Positions 25,644 through 35,390 are shown, counted from the first letter of the stretch. The stretch: 64,000 nt of DNA from GCA-2706205 sp964215955 (GCA_964215955.1 CAXPDR010000038.1:124001-188000); one strand, 5' to 3'. Program-made: numbers and translations. Notes: generated by a model not told the origin, from the sequence alone.

Positions 25644-26701
25644 TATACTTCCTGTAAGTTATTTTTATCCAATGGACGAATGAGGCTTTTAGACTCTTTG
25701 GTCTTCTCTCTCCCCCAGTTTGCTAGTTCTTGCTTTTCTATATGTTGAATAAACTTTATTATCGAGTAGTCTTCTTTTATTGGTGTTTTAAAATTAAATT
25801 TAATTGTTTTAAAAACTTCAGTATCACCTTTTGCGAAATAATTACCAACCAACTTTGTTCCAAATAAAATAACTGGTGTTGCAAGCGACCAAAAAAAGCC
25901 CTTTCTTTTTTTATTTACCAATATTGTGAGACCTTCAGTTTTACCTTCTAATGTAGGCCTTAGAGCAAAAATGATATGACAATGTAAAAAGTCAGGACCT
26001 ACAGTAACTGATCCTGTTGTCCCTGCAGTGTAAGCCATTGAATAAGTTAACGCATTCTCATAAAATTTGCTAAAAAATTTAAGATACCATGTGGTTTTAG
26101 GAATATGGGTTGTATTATTAAACTGAATTGTATTCTTACTTATTTCATTAACTTCAAATTTAACGTCAACAGGTAAGTTGTGAACAGATGTAAAGTGATG
26201 AGCATCGATTGCATTAATCATGACAATATTTGGATGGCACTCCTTAATAAAAGTGTTTCCAAAACTAGAAGCTGTTTCTAGATTTTTTAATTCAGGAATA
26301 TCGTGAACATCATGAGTTGGATTTTCTCCAGTATAAATCCAAATAACTCCATATTTTTCTTTCACTGGATATTGTTTTATTTTGGCATCTAGTCCAAGTT
26401 TTTTTCGACATGGTATATCTATAAGAGAGCCCTGTTCATCAAACTTCCAAGCATGAAAAAAACACCGAATACCTTTACCGTCAACTTTACCTTCAGCAAG
26501 ATGTGCACCCATATGTGGGCAATAAGCCTCAACTGCTCTAACAACACCATCTTCTCCACGATAAACGGCCAGCTCTTCACCCAAAAAGGTTAAATGCTTA
26601 ATTTGTTTTTTCTTTAGATCTTGAGATTTGAAAGCCCAATACCAACTTTCAATTATTGATTCTTTCCTTCCAAATACTTTTACATCTTCGAGTGATGACA
26701 T
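25643..26701 (-). CDS. Rieske non-heme iron oxygenase (KshA/DAF-36-like)
   Basis: A 352-residue oxygenase. The Rieske 2Fe-2S cluster is bound by C61-x-H63 (AYCPHMGAHL) and C80-x2-H83 (RCFFHAW); the mononuclear iron site is D166, H169 and H174 (NAIDAHHFTSVH). The text around the cluster resembles KshA and cholesterol 7-desaturase (DAF-36/Neverland) more than aromatic dioxygenases, so a hydrophobic polycyclic or lipid substrate is plausible. It is the first gene of a four-gene coupled operon. A dedicated reductase is absent; the ferredoxin at 37151-37450 is the nearest electron donor. Confidence 0.9.
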   Translation of the reverse strand: MSSLEDVKVFGRKESIIESWYWAFKSQDLKKKQIKHLTFLGEELAVYRGEDGVVRAVEAYCPHMGAHLAEGKVDGKGIRCFFHAWKFDEQGSLIDIPCRKKLGLDAKIKQYPVKEKYGVIWIYTGENPTHDVHDIPELKNLETASSFGNTFIKECHPNIVMINAIDAHHFTSVHNLPVDVKFEVNEISKNTIQFNNTTHIPKTTWYLKFFSKFYENALTYSMAYTAGTTGSVTVGPDFLHCHIIFALRPTLEGKTEGLTILVNKKRKGFFWSLATPVILFGTKLVGNYFAKGDTEVFKTIKFNFKTPIKEDYSIIKFIQHIEKQELANWGREKTKESKSLIRPLDKNNLQEV

Positions 26702-26860
26702 GACTTACCCTTCCTCTGGAGCATTGTTCCAAAGTGAGTATAGCACAGCCAAATGCAAAGTTAATACCCATGCGCATTATTTTACATCTGTTAAAGGCGA
26801 CTTCTAAAGGTGTTAACCCCTTAAAATTAGGTTTTTATCTTTTTCTTAAGAAGTTTTTAA

Positions 26861-28264
26861 TTATTTTTTTTTGATAAATTTTAGAAGCTTATCATCATAC
26901 TCTTGCGCAAGAAGGATTTGATCTTTGATATCTCCGATACTCATTCCCTTTTCTGTAATAAAATAATTCAGCACAATCTTTGAAATATCATTTTGAATAA
27001 TAATTTCATGAGGCTTCAATTGTCCTAGCATTATAGAGTTTAAATAGTGAAAGTTTGATTCTAAAATTGTTTTAAAATCGGTACCACTTTCAGAATCGAG
27101 TAAAATATAATATTTTTTCTCACTCAATGATGGAAGTATTCTTACATAACCCTCAAAACTTGATAGCTCTTTTTTTAAAAATTCTTCGCTCATTTTTTCC
27201 CCAACAAGATCGGAAACAGAGTTTTCTCGCCCTAAAAATAAAAGTGAGGGAGTATTTTTTACAAAATCATTAACGATGACTTTATCACCAATAGCATACC
27301 TAAATAAACCCGACTTTTGGGTTATGACCAAGTTATATTCTCTGTTTAGTTCTAGTTCATGTAATCTATAGATCTTTCCGTCTTTAATAGAAATAAATTC
27401 AAAAAAAACCTCTGTCTGTAAAGGAACAAAAATATTGGAAGACCACGGTAGAGTCATAGGAGCTTCAGTGGCCATAAGTCCCTTTTCTTGAATGACACAA
27501 TGATTACCAAAAACTTTTATGATTTGGTTAAAATCCTTTATTGATAAAGAACTCCCCCAACAACTAATAAGTTTTAAACTTGGAAATAACCTATCAATCC
27601 TTAACTCTGCAAGATCTGTTTTAGAAAGCTTTAAATCTCTAGATAATCTATCTGCATTAGATTGAATCAAGTCTAGAAGTCTCAATAAGAAGCTTGGTGA
27701 CCAAACTGAAATAACTTCAAGTTTTGAGTTTCTTAAGATACATTTAATGGTCTCATAAAAAAAAGCCTCTGGATCTTTAATTGTTTTTATATTCCTAGGA
27801 GCGACAGAAAAAAAATTAAAGATTAAACCTGTCAGTCCACTTAGGTAATCAGAGTCATCCTGGATAGTACCCAATTTATTTCCAAACTGAGGAGATATTG
27901 AAAAATACAACTTACCTGTTTTAAACTTTATTGATTTAAGAGTCTGATACATCCATATTAAAAAATATTGAGTAAAAGATTTAATTAAATCCTTAGAGTA
28001 AGGTATTTTCTTCTTCCTACCACTTGATCCGGATGTCTCTTCATAAAAAGAAATAAACTTCTTATCAACATAAAACTCCGCATCTTCGAAGCGACAAATT
28101 GGAATTACTTTTTTAAACTCTTCATAAGACTTAATATGAGAACAATTTGAGCATCTTAAAATTTGTTGTAGAACAGTATCTTGAGTTTCTCTTGGATTTA
28201 GAAGAGATTTCTCAAATTTAGAGAATGGAATATAACTCAGAGATCTAAGAAGAAGGTTTAGCAT
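26861..28264 (-). CDS. GH3-family acyl-acid amide synthetase (adenylate-forming)
   Basis: A 467-residue protein with the GH3 layout known from plant auxin conjugation: an ATP-binding loop EETSGSSGRKKKIPYS (residues about 75-90), a middle with LKLISCWGSS, and the GH3 motif LFRYAIGDKVIV, then FLGRENSVSDLVGEKMSE. GH3 enzymes adenylate a carboxylic acid and couple it to an amino acid or amine. Here it sits between two Rieske operons, so it may form an amide in the product. It is monocistronic on the minus strand; the substrate cannot be told. Confidence 0.8.
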   Translation of the reverse strand: MLNLLLRSLSYIPFSKFEKSLLNPRETQDTVLQQILRCSNCSHIKSYEEFKKVIPICRFEDAEFYVDKKFISFYEETSGSSGRKKKIPYSKDLIKSFTQYFLIWMYQTLKSIKFKTGKLYFSISPQFGNKLGTIQDDSDYLSGLTGLIFNFFSVAPRNIKTIKDPEAFFYETIKCILRNSKLEVISVWSPSFLLRLLDLIQSNADRLSRDLKLSKTDLAELRIDRLFPSLKLISCWGSSLSIKDFNQIIKVFGNHCVIQEKGLMATEAPMTLPWSSNIFVPLQTEVFFEFISIKDGKIYRLHELELNREYNLVITQKSGLFRYAIGDKVIVNDFVKNTPSLLFLGRENSVSDLVGEKMSEEFLKKELSSFEGYVRILPSLSEKKYYILLDSESGTDFKTILESNFHYLNSIMLGQLKPHEIIIQNDISKIVLNYFITEKGMSIGDIKDQILLAQEYDDKLLKFIKKK

Positions 28265-28338
28265 CTCAAAATGATACCGAACTTCTCTTAGTATTTAAAC
28301 AATGATAAGTTGATTAAATTAAAAAACGTGATGCAGAA

Positions 28339-29310
28339 ATGATAAAGATAATAACTATTATATTAATATTAGGATTGATTCTTACGGGTAGTCCATATTT
28401 GGCCAGTACCGTTTATAAGTCTAAAATTCAATTCTATTCCTCGATAAACCTTATTCAAGATCACCTATTCATTATTCTTATATTTAATATGGCCTTTTAT
28501 TTATTTGAAATTTTAAGATTTAAGCTATTTGCAAATATCCTAAATATCAAATTAAGTTTTATAGACTCCTTCAATTCAATTGCAGTAAACCTATTTTTTG
28601 GTTGGCTAACTCCTAGCGCTTTTCTAGGAGCCCCCGCATCTGCCTATTATTTATATAAAAGAGGAATAAGTCTTCACGAAGCTCTAATTATTTCATTTAT
28701 CAGATCTTTTACTATTATTTTAACCTCGTCATTAACAACAATCATTATATTTGCCTCAAATTTACAAGGCTCATCTCATAATCCTGAATATAGGGATTTA
28801 ATGTTAAAAATTTTAATTGGTCTTGCCCTTTATATTGGAACTCTCATTCTAATTTGTTTTTTACCAGAGAAATGGCTAATTAAGATTCCTACAATTTTTA
28901 AAACGACTCAAAAACTTAAACTCTTTTTCAAAAATGGCATTAAGTTTTTTCCACTCGTTCTTGGATTATCTTTAGCAACAAACTTCCTCTTGGTAGGTTT
29001 CATATTTTACTTAGGCCTTAACTACACCAACAATGTTACAGAACTAGTTTCCCAGACTTACTTATTTCTTTCTTATTTATTATTGGCCCCTTCACCTGGA
29101 GCCACTGGACTCGCAGAAATTGGAGGTCCACTCTTTTTTTCGCAATCTATACCTTTAGATCAAATAGTGAGTGGGATTAGCTCAATGAGAATATCTACAT
29201 TTCTATTTCAAATGGTTATAGGACTCGTCACAATAGTTTTTATTATAAAGAAACCCTTTGATCTTGAGACTTTAAAAGCATTCAAAGATAAATCAACTAA
29301 GAATTCTTAG
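28339..29310 (+). CDS. LPG-synthase-TM / UPF0104 flippase-like membrane protein
   Basis: A 323-residue integral membrane protein with about eight hydrophobic segments. It matches the lysylphosphatidylglycerol synthase transmembrane (UPF0104/AglD) region: FNSIAVNLFFGWLTPSAFLGAPASAYYLYKRG, described in pieces, and near the C-terminus PSPGATGLAEIGGP, both hallmark motifs. The family flips lipid-linked substrates across the inner membrane. It is the only plus-strand gene in this part of the oxygenase block and overlaps the 3' end of the second Rieske gene by 14 bp. Confidence 0.8.
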   Translation: MIKIITIILILGLILTGSPYLASTVYKSKIQFYSSINLIQDHLFIILIFNMAFYLFEILRFKLFANILNIKLSFIDSFNSIAVNLFFGWLTPSAFLGAPASAYYLYKRGISLHEALIISFIRSFTIILTSSLTTIIIFASNLQGSSHNPEYRDLMLKILIGLALYIGTLILICFLPEKWLIKIPTIFKTTQKLKLFFKNGIKFFPLVLGLSLATNFLLVGFIFYLGLNYTNNVTELVSQTYLFLSYLLLAPSPGATGLAEIGGPLFFSQSIPLDQIVSGISSMRISTFLFQMVIGLVTIVFIIKKPFDLETLKAFKDKSTKNS

Positions 29311-30379
29311 ACCAAATTGAAGGTTTTAAATTTCGATTTACAAAAGAAATCCATTTACTTGTCGTTTCATCAACACCTGGAATCAGACCAGACGCTGAAA
29401 AGCGTAAATGTCCATAAATAACACGCCCATCTTGATAAGCTAGAAACCACATTAAAATTTTATGAAATGTTACAAGGCTTTTAGAGAAAAGATAGCCAAT
29501 TGGACCTTTTCTTTTTTCAGTGACAATAATAGGCCAAACATAGGTCTTTCCCTCTTCAACAAAAGGTTGAGAAAAAAGATAATGACCACTTGGCAATGGT
29601 ATTTTATTGAGAAGTTTAGAGTTAAGCATGATATTTAAAATACCAAGACAGCCATCGATGAGTTGGACTTGACTCTTCCACTTATCACCGAGTAGAAAGT
29701 TTTGAATTTTACCTAAGAGATTACTTCTTACAACTTTACCTTCAAAATCAACCGTAAATTCAGAACCTTCCTCTTTTGTTTCTAATTCAAGATCAATTTC
29801 TAACAAATGTACAGTTCTCATATGTTGCTCATCTATTGAGTTCATCATCGTAACATGAGGGTGAGCAATTCTTACAAAAGGCTTCAAATGAGTAAATACA
29901 ATGTCTTTCCCTTTTAAAGAAGGGACTTCATAAACAGGGTAAGGTGCTTCTTTATCTGTATAAACCCAAATGAGTCCATATTTTTCTTCTACAGGATAGG
30001 CTTGAGCATTAACTTTCTTAAGATTTGGAACTTTATCTAAACATGGAATTTTAACACAATCCCCTTTTTCATCGAACTCCCAATGATGAAACATACATTG
30101 AATTCTCTCTCCGACAACTTTTCCCTTAACCATATCCATTCCCATATGAGGGCAAAAGGAATCAATAGCATGAGCTTTTCCATTAGCTGTTCTATAAACT
30201 GCCAATCTATGGCCATATATAGTTTTAGAAATTATTTTTTTCTTTTTTAGTTCTTTTGACTCTGCAATAACCACCCAACCTTTTGGAACAAATTCCCAGT
30301 TATTAAAACATTTAGAATTAATTTGAACAGGTTGAGTTGTTTGATTAGTTTCAAAAAGCGTTCTAAAGGTTTCTTGCAT
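29297..30379 (-). CDS. Rieske non-heme iron oxygenase, second copy
   Basis: A 360-residue paralogue of the oxygenase at 25643-26701. Rieske ligands are C76, H78 (SFCPHMGMDM) and C95, H98 (QCMFHHW); the mononuclear iron is held by D183, H186 and H191 (NSIDEQHMRTVH). It carries an extra N-terminal segment of about 25 residues and the same PVEEKYGLIWVYT block as its paralogue. Its start overlaps the Mpo1-like gene by 17 bp, and that gene follows the MMPL gene by 23 bp, so these three form one transcript. Confidence 0.9.
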   Translation of the reverse strand: MQETFRTLFETNQTTQPVQINSKCFNNWEFVPKGWVVIAESKELKKKKIISKTIYGHRLAVYRTANGKAHAIDSFCPHMGMDMVKGKVVGERIQCMFHHWEFDEKGDCVKIPCLDKVPNLKKVNAQAYPVEEKYGLIWVYTDKEAPYPVYEVPSLKGKDIVFTHLKPFVRIAHPHVTMMNSIDEQHMRTVHLLEIDLELETKEEGSEFTVDFEGKVVRSNLLGKIQNFLLGDKWKSQVQLIDGCLGILNIMLNSKLLNKIPLPSGHYLFSQPFVEEGKTYVWPIIVTEKRKGPIGYLFSKSLVTFHKILMWFLAYQDGRVIYGHLRFSASGLIPGVDETTSKWISFVNRNLKPSIWSKNS

Positions 30380-30899
30380 TTTTTTGTTCCTTATTACGAG
30401 TCAATAAATGTTGAGGAAGATTTTGAATCTCAATTTCGATAAGATCAAATGCCTCAATTACAAATGGATATTTTTTAATAAATTTTCTTAATGAACGATC
30501 GTAAACACCAAATAATGTTTCTAAATTAAAACGGTGAACAGTACCAAAGGTGTCACCAAAATGATCTGGCGTAGTTTTACCAGCAGCTCGATCATAGACA
30601 CAGTGAGAAATCACTCCTGAACCGTAGTAAAAAAATATTCCAACCAAAAGCCATATAATAAATGGTATCACCATTAAATTTATTGCTAAATAACCACAAT
30701 AGATATAAATCATATAACCAATCACCATGCCTAAAGCATGAATCCATCTTTGAACTGGGTCGATATGGGCAAAATAAAACCAATCTTGATATGTTTCAAA
30801 AAGTTCCGGGCCATATTTTTTAGGAATAGACTCACTTATATCTAATTCTAACTTTGTTGGAAAAACCCTTGAATGCCTTGGTACTAGTACTTTTCTCAT
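30363..30899 (-). CDS. Mpo1/DUF962-like membrane protein
   Basis: A 178-residue protein with about three membrane segments. The pattern HIDPVQRWIHALGMVIGYMIY and GVISHCVYDRAAGKTTPDH resembles Mpo1/DUF962 proteins, in which conserved histidines bind iron for alpha-oxidation of 2-hydroxy fatty acids. A lipid-oxidation role would suit the setting between a Rieske oxygenase and an MMPL exporter. The match rests on general pattern rather than complete motifs, so treat it as tentative. Confidence 0.5.
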   Translation of the reverse strand: MRKVLVPRHSRVFPTKLELDISESIPKKYGPELFETYQDWFYFAHIDPVQRWIHALGMVIGYMIYIYCGYLAINLMVIPFIIWLLVGIFFYYGSGVISHCVYDRAAGKTTPDHFGDTFGTVHRFNLETLFGVYDRSLRKFIKKYPFVIEAFDLIEIEIQNLPQHLLTRNKEQKNARNL

Positions 30900-30922
30900 T
30901 TCGAAGAAATCATATAATGCTT

Positions 30923-33064
30923 TTAAAGTCGAATCAAATAATTTCGAATATAAGTGCTTTTTTCAAGATAAAATAATACGGCAGGAATTAAAATAAGGTC
31001 TGCTATAAGTGCTAAAACAAATGAAAGTATAACAAAAACACCTATTTGACGGGTTAAGTAAAGATCTCCAAGAAAAAAACAACAAAAACTTAAGCTCATT
31101 AAGAAAGTGGTACCAATCAATGCCTTAGAGCTAGATTTAGACCCATTTATAATGGCCCTCATCAAATCTTTATCGCTCTTAAGAGATTGTTTTAATTGAT
31201 ATAAAAAATGGATTGTATCATCAACAGCGATTCCAATCGTGATACAGACTAAAATTGCAATATTATTTTCAATCTTTATTCCCGCTAAACTCATCGCAAA
31301 TGGAATAAAAAAAATTGGAACCAAATTTGGGATCATTGCAATTAAGGCCCATAAAAAAGACCTAAATAAAACGGCGAAACAAACAAAAATAATAAGTAAA
31401 GTTATAGAGAACGAAATAATAAATTCATCTAAGATCTTTTTATACAGAAACTCTCTTATACTAATGAAACCAACTGGTGAGTGCTCAACATTTTTCTCAT
31501 TTAAAACTTGAGAAGCATTTTTCATAATTCTTCTGATCGCAACACCGGAGTAAGAGTCGACAAAAAGCAAAATTCGATGCTGGTCTGACTCCTTGTTATA
31601 AAAGTCTCTAAAAATATTTCTTGAGATCCCCATATCTAAAATACTTTTAAGTATTTTAGAATTTGGATCATTTGGAATAATATCTTCTAGATAGCTTTTG
31701 ATTGTGAAAAGGCTTCTAACATTAACAACTCCTTCAATACTCAAAAGTCTTTTTTCTATTTCTTTAAAGTTTTGGCCAGAGTCTTTAAGAGTAATATCTA
31801 AACTACCGATATAAGAATAATTATCTCTAAAATGATTAATTGAGATGGACATTTTATGCTCAGGAACAAATTTTTCATAAAAATTATCGTCCATTTCCAG
31901 TTTAGGATAGGAAATAACCATTAGAATTAAACCAAGAAAACTCCCCCAAACCCAGTACGTAGAGTATTTCTGAATGAAGTGATAATGTTTCTCTTTCCTG
32001 CTTTCTTCTTTTTCTATACATAGATGCTTATCCTTTGGTAAAAAAATAGTAAGGATGTAGGGAAGGAAATAAAAAACAGATAAAAAAGCGATTATAGAAG
32101 CTACACAGCATAAAACACCAAAATTAGTGACAGGAACAAATTCACTAGTCCCCAAGGCCATAAAAGCCCCACCAGTGGTGATCGTCGTCAGCAAACAAGG
32201 AACAAAAATGTCTTTTCTAATTTTATTATGATCACCATTAAACTTTTCATAAGCACAAAAGTAGTGAACTAAATCACTTGTACTGACGACTAATGAGAAC
32301 AACAAAACCAAACTGCTAAATGGCGTATGTCCACCTTCAACCAACAAGACACAAATAACTGTAAGTCCATAAATAAAAAATAAAAGATAATTAAAAATAA
32401 ACACTATTGATATTTTTCTGAATAACCAAAAAACGCCTGCACTAATTATTAATATCAATAATGGAGTGATGTATTTTTGAGTTTTAAATACATCCTGAGT
32501 CAAATAGTGAATGGCAACTTTTGTTCCAATTCCATAGAATGGAATCTTGTATTCATTTTCTAATAAATTGAAATACTCAATAACTTTTGCTACTGATTTT
32601 TTTTCAAGTAAAGGTGGAATATTTTCATGAAAGCTAATTTTAATTAAGGTATAATCTTCTTGCTTTGAAAACAAACTCCATCGATAAAGATCTGAGCTTC
32701 TTTCAATAAACTTAGTACTTTTAACAGGTTCGGCCACAAAACGGTTATTTTTAAATCTTAAAACTTCAAAGTTTTCCGGTGTTACAATTTGGTTTACCCC
32801 CTTTGTATTTAACAAATCGGCATAAACCCTCTTTGAAATCTGCTTTACTAAATTTAAATCTTTTGCGCTAAAGCTAAAATAAATGTCATTATCTAAGGGA
32901 AAATCCCTTTCAAACTTCTCATAGGCTATTCTTTCCGGGTGATCTTTCCCCAAAATTGAAATGACTTTAAATGGAATCGTGTTCTTTCCCAACAGAGAAA
33001 GAAAATAAACTATTGAAAAGACGATAAATGTAAGCCCAAATAGGGCCAAAACTTTTTTGCTCAT
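30923..33064 (-). CDS. MMPL/RND-superfamily transporter (HAE3-like)
   Basis: A 713-residue inner-membrane exporter with a duplicated structure: two sets of about six membrane helices, each preceded by a large periplasmic loop. The hallmark proton-relay region GIAVDDTIHFLY lies in the second half (about residue 615), and the equivalent STSDLVHYFCAYE in the first half. The sterol-sensing-like second half is typical of MMPL and HpnN-type exporters that move lipids such as hopanoids. By position it is the likely exporter of the product of this block. No membrane-fusion or outer-membrane channel gene is adjacent. Confidence 0.88.
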   Translation of the reverse strand: MSKKVLALFGLTFIVFSIVYFLSLLGKNTIPFKVISILGKDHPERIAYEKFERDFPLDNDIYFSFSAKDLNLVKQISKRVYADLLNTKGVNQIVTPENFEVLRFKNNRFVAEPVKSTKFIERSSDLYRWSLFSKQEDYTLIKISFHENIPPLLEKKSVAKVIEYFNLLENEYKIPFYGIGTKVAIHYLTQDVFKTQKYITPLLILIISAGVFWLFRKISIVFIFNYLLFFIYGLTVICVLLVEGGHTPFSSLVLLFSLVVSTSDLVHYFCAYEKFNGDHNKIRKDIFVPCLLTTITTGGAFMALGTSEFVPVTNFGVLCCVASIIAFLSVFYFLPYILTIFLPKDKHLCIEKEESRKEKHYHFIQKYSTYWVWGSFLGLILMVISYPKLEMDDNFYEKFVPEHKMSISINHFRDNYSYIGSLDITLKDSGQNFKEIEKRLLSIEGVVNVRSLFTIKSYLEDIIPNDPNSKILKSILDMGISRNIFRDFYNKESDQHRILLFVDSYSGVAIRRIMKNASQVLNEKNVEHSPVGFISIREFLYKKILDEFIISFSITLLIIFVCFAVLFRSFLWALIAMIPNLVPIFFIPFAMSLAGIKIENNIAILVCITIGIAVDDTIHFLYQLKQSLKSDKDLMRAIINGSKSSSKALIGTTFLMSLSFCCFFLGDLYLTRQIGVFVILSFVLALIADLILIPAVLFYLEKSTYIRNYLIRL

Positions 33065-33178
33065 GTATCTAAATTATTATTTAGGCTTTAAAATTATTTT
33101 AGAAACTCAAAGCCTTTCACTATTAAACACATTACGATAGGATTATATAGTCTATTAATCAAGGGAGGATTATAAGTT

Positions 33179-34693
33179 ATGTATAAGTATGTATTCGGTT
33201 TCTTAACGGCAAGCGTTATCGCAATAATTGGTTTTAACCTCAAAGAAACAAATCCCACTCAAAAACAAAATCAAAAATTAACTAGTATCCAAAAATTTGA
33301 TAGGTCAATTGCAAGTAAAGGTGAACAACTTGTGCTTGATATCAATGACAAAATCATAAGTATTACAGATCCAGATCAAATCATTCCACTTATTGATGAA
33401 CTTAAAAGTTTAGCAACTGAGAATCAAGACAATTATACTGTAAGACTTTACAACGCCATTTTCTCACCTTTAAAAGAATTAAAAGGTGTTATATGGAGAA
33501 TGAGACCCTTTGTTGAAGATTCTCAAGCCATGCATATTTTCTCATTAGGACAAATTAGAAAGCTCTACTATGCTGATTATTTATATGGACCTCATATTAA
33601 GGCCGTTTTAGATTATTTAACCAGTCCTGTTGCAGGAACAGACCAATTCAATACTGTTTCGGATTTACAATACTTTTTGAAACATAATTTACAATCACAA
33701 CTAGACAGATCTCTGGAAGAAGTTGATAAAATTATTGCCGAAGCTCCTGAAGAATGGAGATTCAAAATAGATGCTTACCTAGCCACTGGTTATCAAAAAG
33801 CTAAAAATCCAGGTGAAAAAGATATAACATATATCTCAGATAGCAAAAGATACGAAAAATCATTTATTAAAAGCTACTCGTTCTACGTAAAAGGAGCCCT
33901 TCATAGAATCATCGGTGGAATCAATTATATCTATAACTATAATCTAGATAATATTGCAAAACTAAGTAATGATATTCTTATCGAAACAGCCTTAAACAGT
34001 AGAACAAAATGGAAGAAAAAGCCTCTAAAGAGACCTGCACCTTCGACACCTAAAGAACTTGTTCGTATTTTGAACTACGCTAAACACAGTAAATTCTTAA
34101 CAAGAAGAGTTGACCAAGATGAAGCCGATAAGAACTTGCAAGTGGCTCTTGAACATTTTATTGCTGCAACTGAGTCTGACTTAATGGCACTAAAAGAAAG
34201 TCATAGAAATAGTGATTTAAGTCTAGCTGATACTTACTTTATCAATCCTCATCTTATTCATATTGATTATAATGACAACTTAGCTGATATCGAAGGACGA
34301 CTCAATATTCTCAAAGAAGCAAAGACGAAACAAACATCTTCCGTTGCGTCAGAAGCGACAGGTGAAACCATAAAAATCAACACTCATGTTATCTTCACAT
34401 CACATGAAGATTTAAAATCCTTTCTTCCTTTAAGCGGAACTGAAGGGTTTGGAGATATTAAAGCAGGAAGCAAAGGAAATAAAGGTAGAAAGCCAAGCTC
34501 TGGATCTCAATCAAGTGGAATGGAAGACCTTTGGGCATGGAACTACTATTATGGCTTACCTGTAAGATGGAAGGATCCTACATTTGGAAATCTTCTACCG
34601 ACAGCAACAAATGAAAATATGTACCACTTAATGAGAAGCTTAAAACTCTCAGACGTACTCAGCGGATTTACAGATCTACTTCCAATTCCTTAA
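33179..34693 (+). CDS. Exported or membrane-anchored protein of unknown function
   Basis: A 504-residue protein with an N-terminal hydrophobic segment (residues 4-20, YVFGFLTASVIAIIGF) acting as signal or anchor. The remainder is helical, rich in lysine, with long alpha segments and a low-complexity GSKGNKGRKPSSGSQSSG near residue 440 before a tryptophan-rich end (MEDLWAWNYYYGLPVRW). No family is recognised. It has a strong ribosome site (GGGAGG) and its own terminator, and it sits on the opposite strand between two oxygenase operons. Confidence 0.6.
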   Translation: MYKYVFGFLTASVIAIIGFNLKETNPTQKQNQKLTSIQKFDRSIASKGEQLVLDINDKIISITDPDQIIPLIDELKSLATENQDNYTVRLYNAIFSPLKELKGVIWRMRPFVEDSQAMHIFSLGQIRKLYYADYLYGPHIKAVLDYLTSPVAGTDQFNTVSDLQYFLKHNLQSQLDRSLEEVDKIIAEAPEEWRFKIDAYLATGYQKAKNPGEKDITYISDSKRYEKSFIKSYSFYVKGALHRIIGGINYIYNYNLDNIAKLSNDILIETALNSRTKWKKKPLKRPAPSTPKELVRILNYAKHSKFLTRRVDQDEADKNLQVALEHFIAATESDLMALKESHRNSDLSLADTYFINPHLIHIDYNDNLADIEGRLNILKEAKTKQTSSVASEATGETIKINTHVIFTSHEDLKSFLPLSGTEGFGDIKAGSKGNKGRKPSSGSQSSGMEDLWAWNYYYGLPVRWKDPTFGNLLPTATNENMYHLMRSLKLSDVLSGFTDLLPIP

Positions 34694-34699
34694 TAATAG

Positions 34700-34725
34700 A
34701 GCCAGCTTTAAAGCTGGCTTTTTTT
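34700..34725 (+). terminator. Rho-independent terminator
   Basis: A palindrome with GCCAGC/GCTGGC stem and TTTAAA apex is followed by seven Ts. It closes the gene ending at 34693. It also abuts the 3' end of the convergent acyltransferase gene and may serve both strands. Confidence 0.85.
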
Positions 34726-35389
34726 ATACCATTTTATTAATAATATCTTTGTGAATTTTATGATCGTTTATATAATCACCCTTAGTGAAATGCCTATCAA
34801 TTTTTCCCTTTGTTAAAATTGGAATGGATACATCATCATCAAGAATAACTCCCGGGCCTAAATCACTTCCAGCCCCTAAAAAGCATCTATTTCCAATTTT
34901 TATAGGTTTTAGAAGAAGCATGAGTTTATCGCCTTTAGGAGTAATCACATGAGGATGAAAAGAAAACTTATGTCCTATAACGACTCTGTTTCCAAGTTCA
35001 AGCATCGTTCTATCATCAATTTCTACATTTGGTGTCCAATAAATGCCTTTACCAACTTTACTTCCCCATAATCTCAACCAAAAACTGTAAACACCAGGAA
35101 TAATTCTAAGACATGACTCTAAAAAAGGAAGAGAATAGTATACGAGTTGAATCTGATGACTTCCCCACCAAGGATTATACCTTTTATCTAAAAGATCTGA
35201 TTTGCCAGGCTTTAAGGGAAAAAATATATTAATAAACCTAAAAGTAAGCACGGGATAGAAATAAAGAACAAAAAGTACTCCTATAGTACTTACAAAACCA
35301 GGATTCTTAGCAAAATTAATAAATGAAATAATTGATAAGATATAAAAACTTAACGGAAATAAAGTAATAATTTTACCTAAAATACTCAT
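34724..35389 (-). CDS. Membrane-linked hexapeptide-repeat acyltransferase
   Basis: A 221-residue protein with two N-terminal hydrophobic segments (residues about 8-65) followed by a left-handed beta-helix of hexapeptide repeats: VEIDDRTMLELGNRVVIGHK, then IKIGNRCFLGAGSDLGPGVILDDDVSI. This is the acetyl/acyl transferase (LbH) architecture. It is the last gene of the operon that begins with the AurF-like di-iron gene and starts one base after the hydroxylase stop. It probably adds an acyl group to the lipid-like product; substrate unknown. Confidence 0.8.
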   Translation of the reverse strand: MSILGKIITLFPLSFYILSIISFINFAKNPGFVSTIGVLFVLYFYPVLTFRFINIFFPLKPGKSDLLDKRYNPWWGSHQIQLVYYSLPFLESCLRIIPGVYSFWLRLWGSKVGKGIYWTPNVEIDDRTMLELGNRVVIGHKFSFHPHVITPKGDKLMLLLKPIKIGNRCFLGAGSDLGPGVILDDDVSIPILTKGKIDRHFTKGDYINDHKIHKDIINKMV

Positions 35390-35390
35390 A

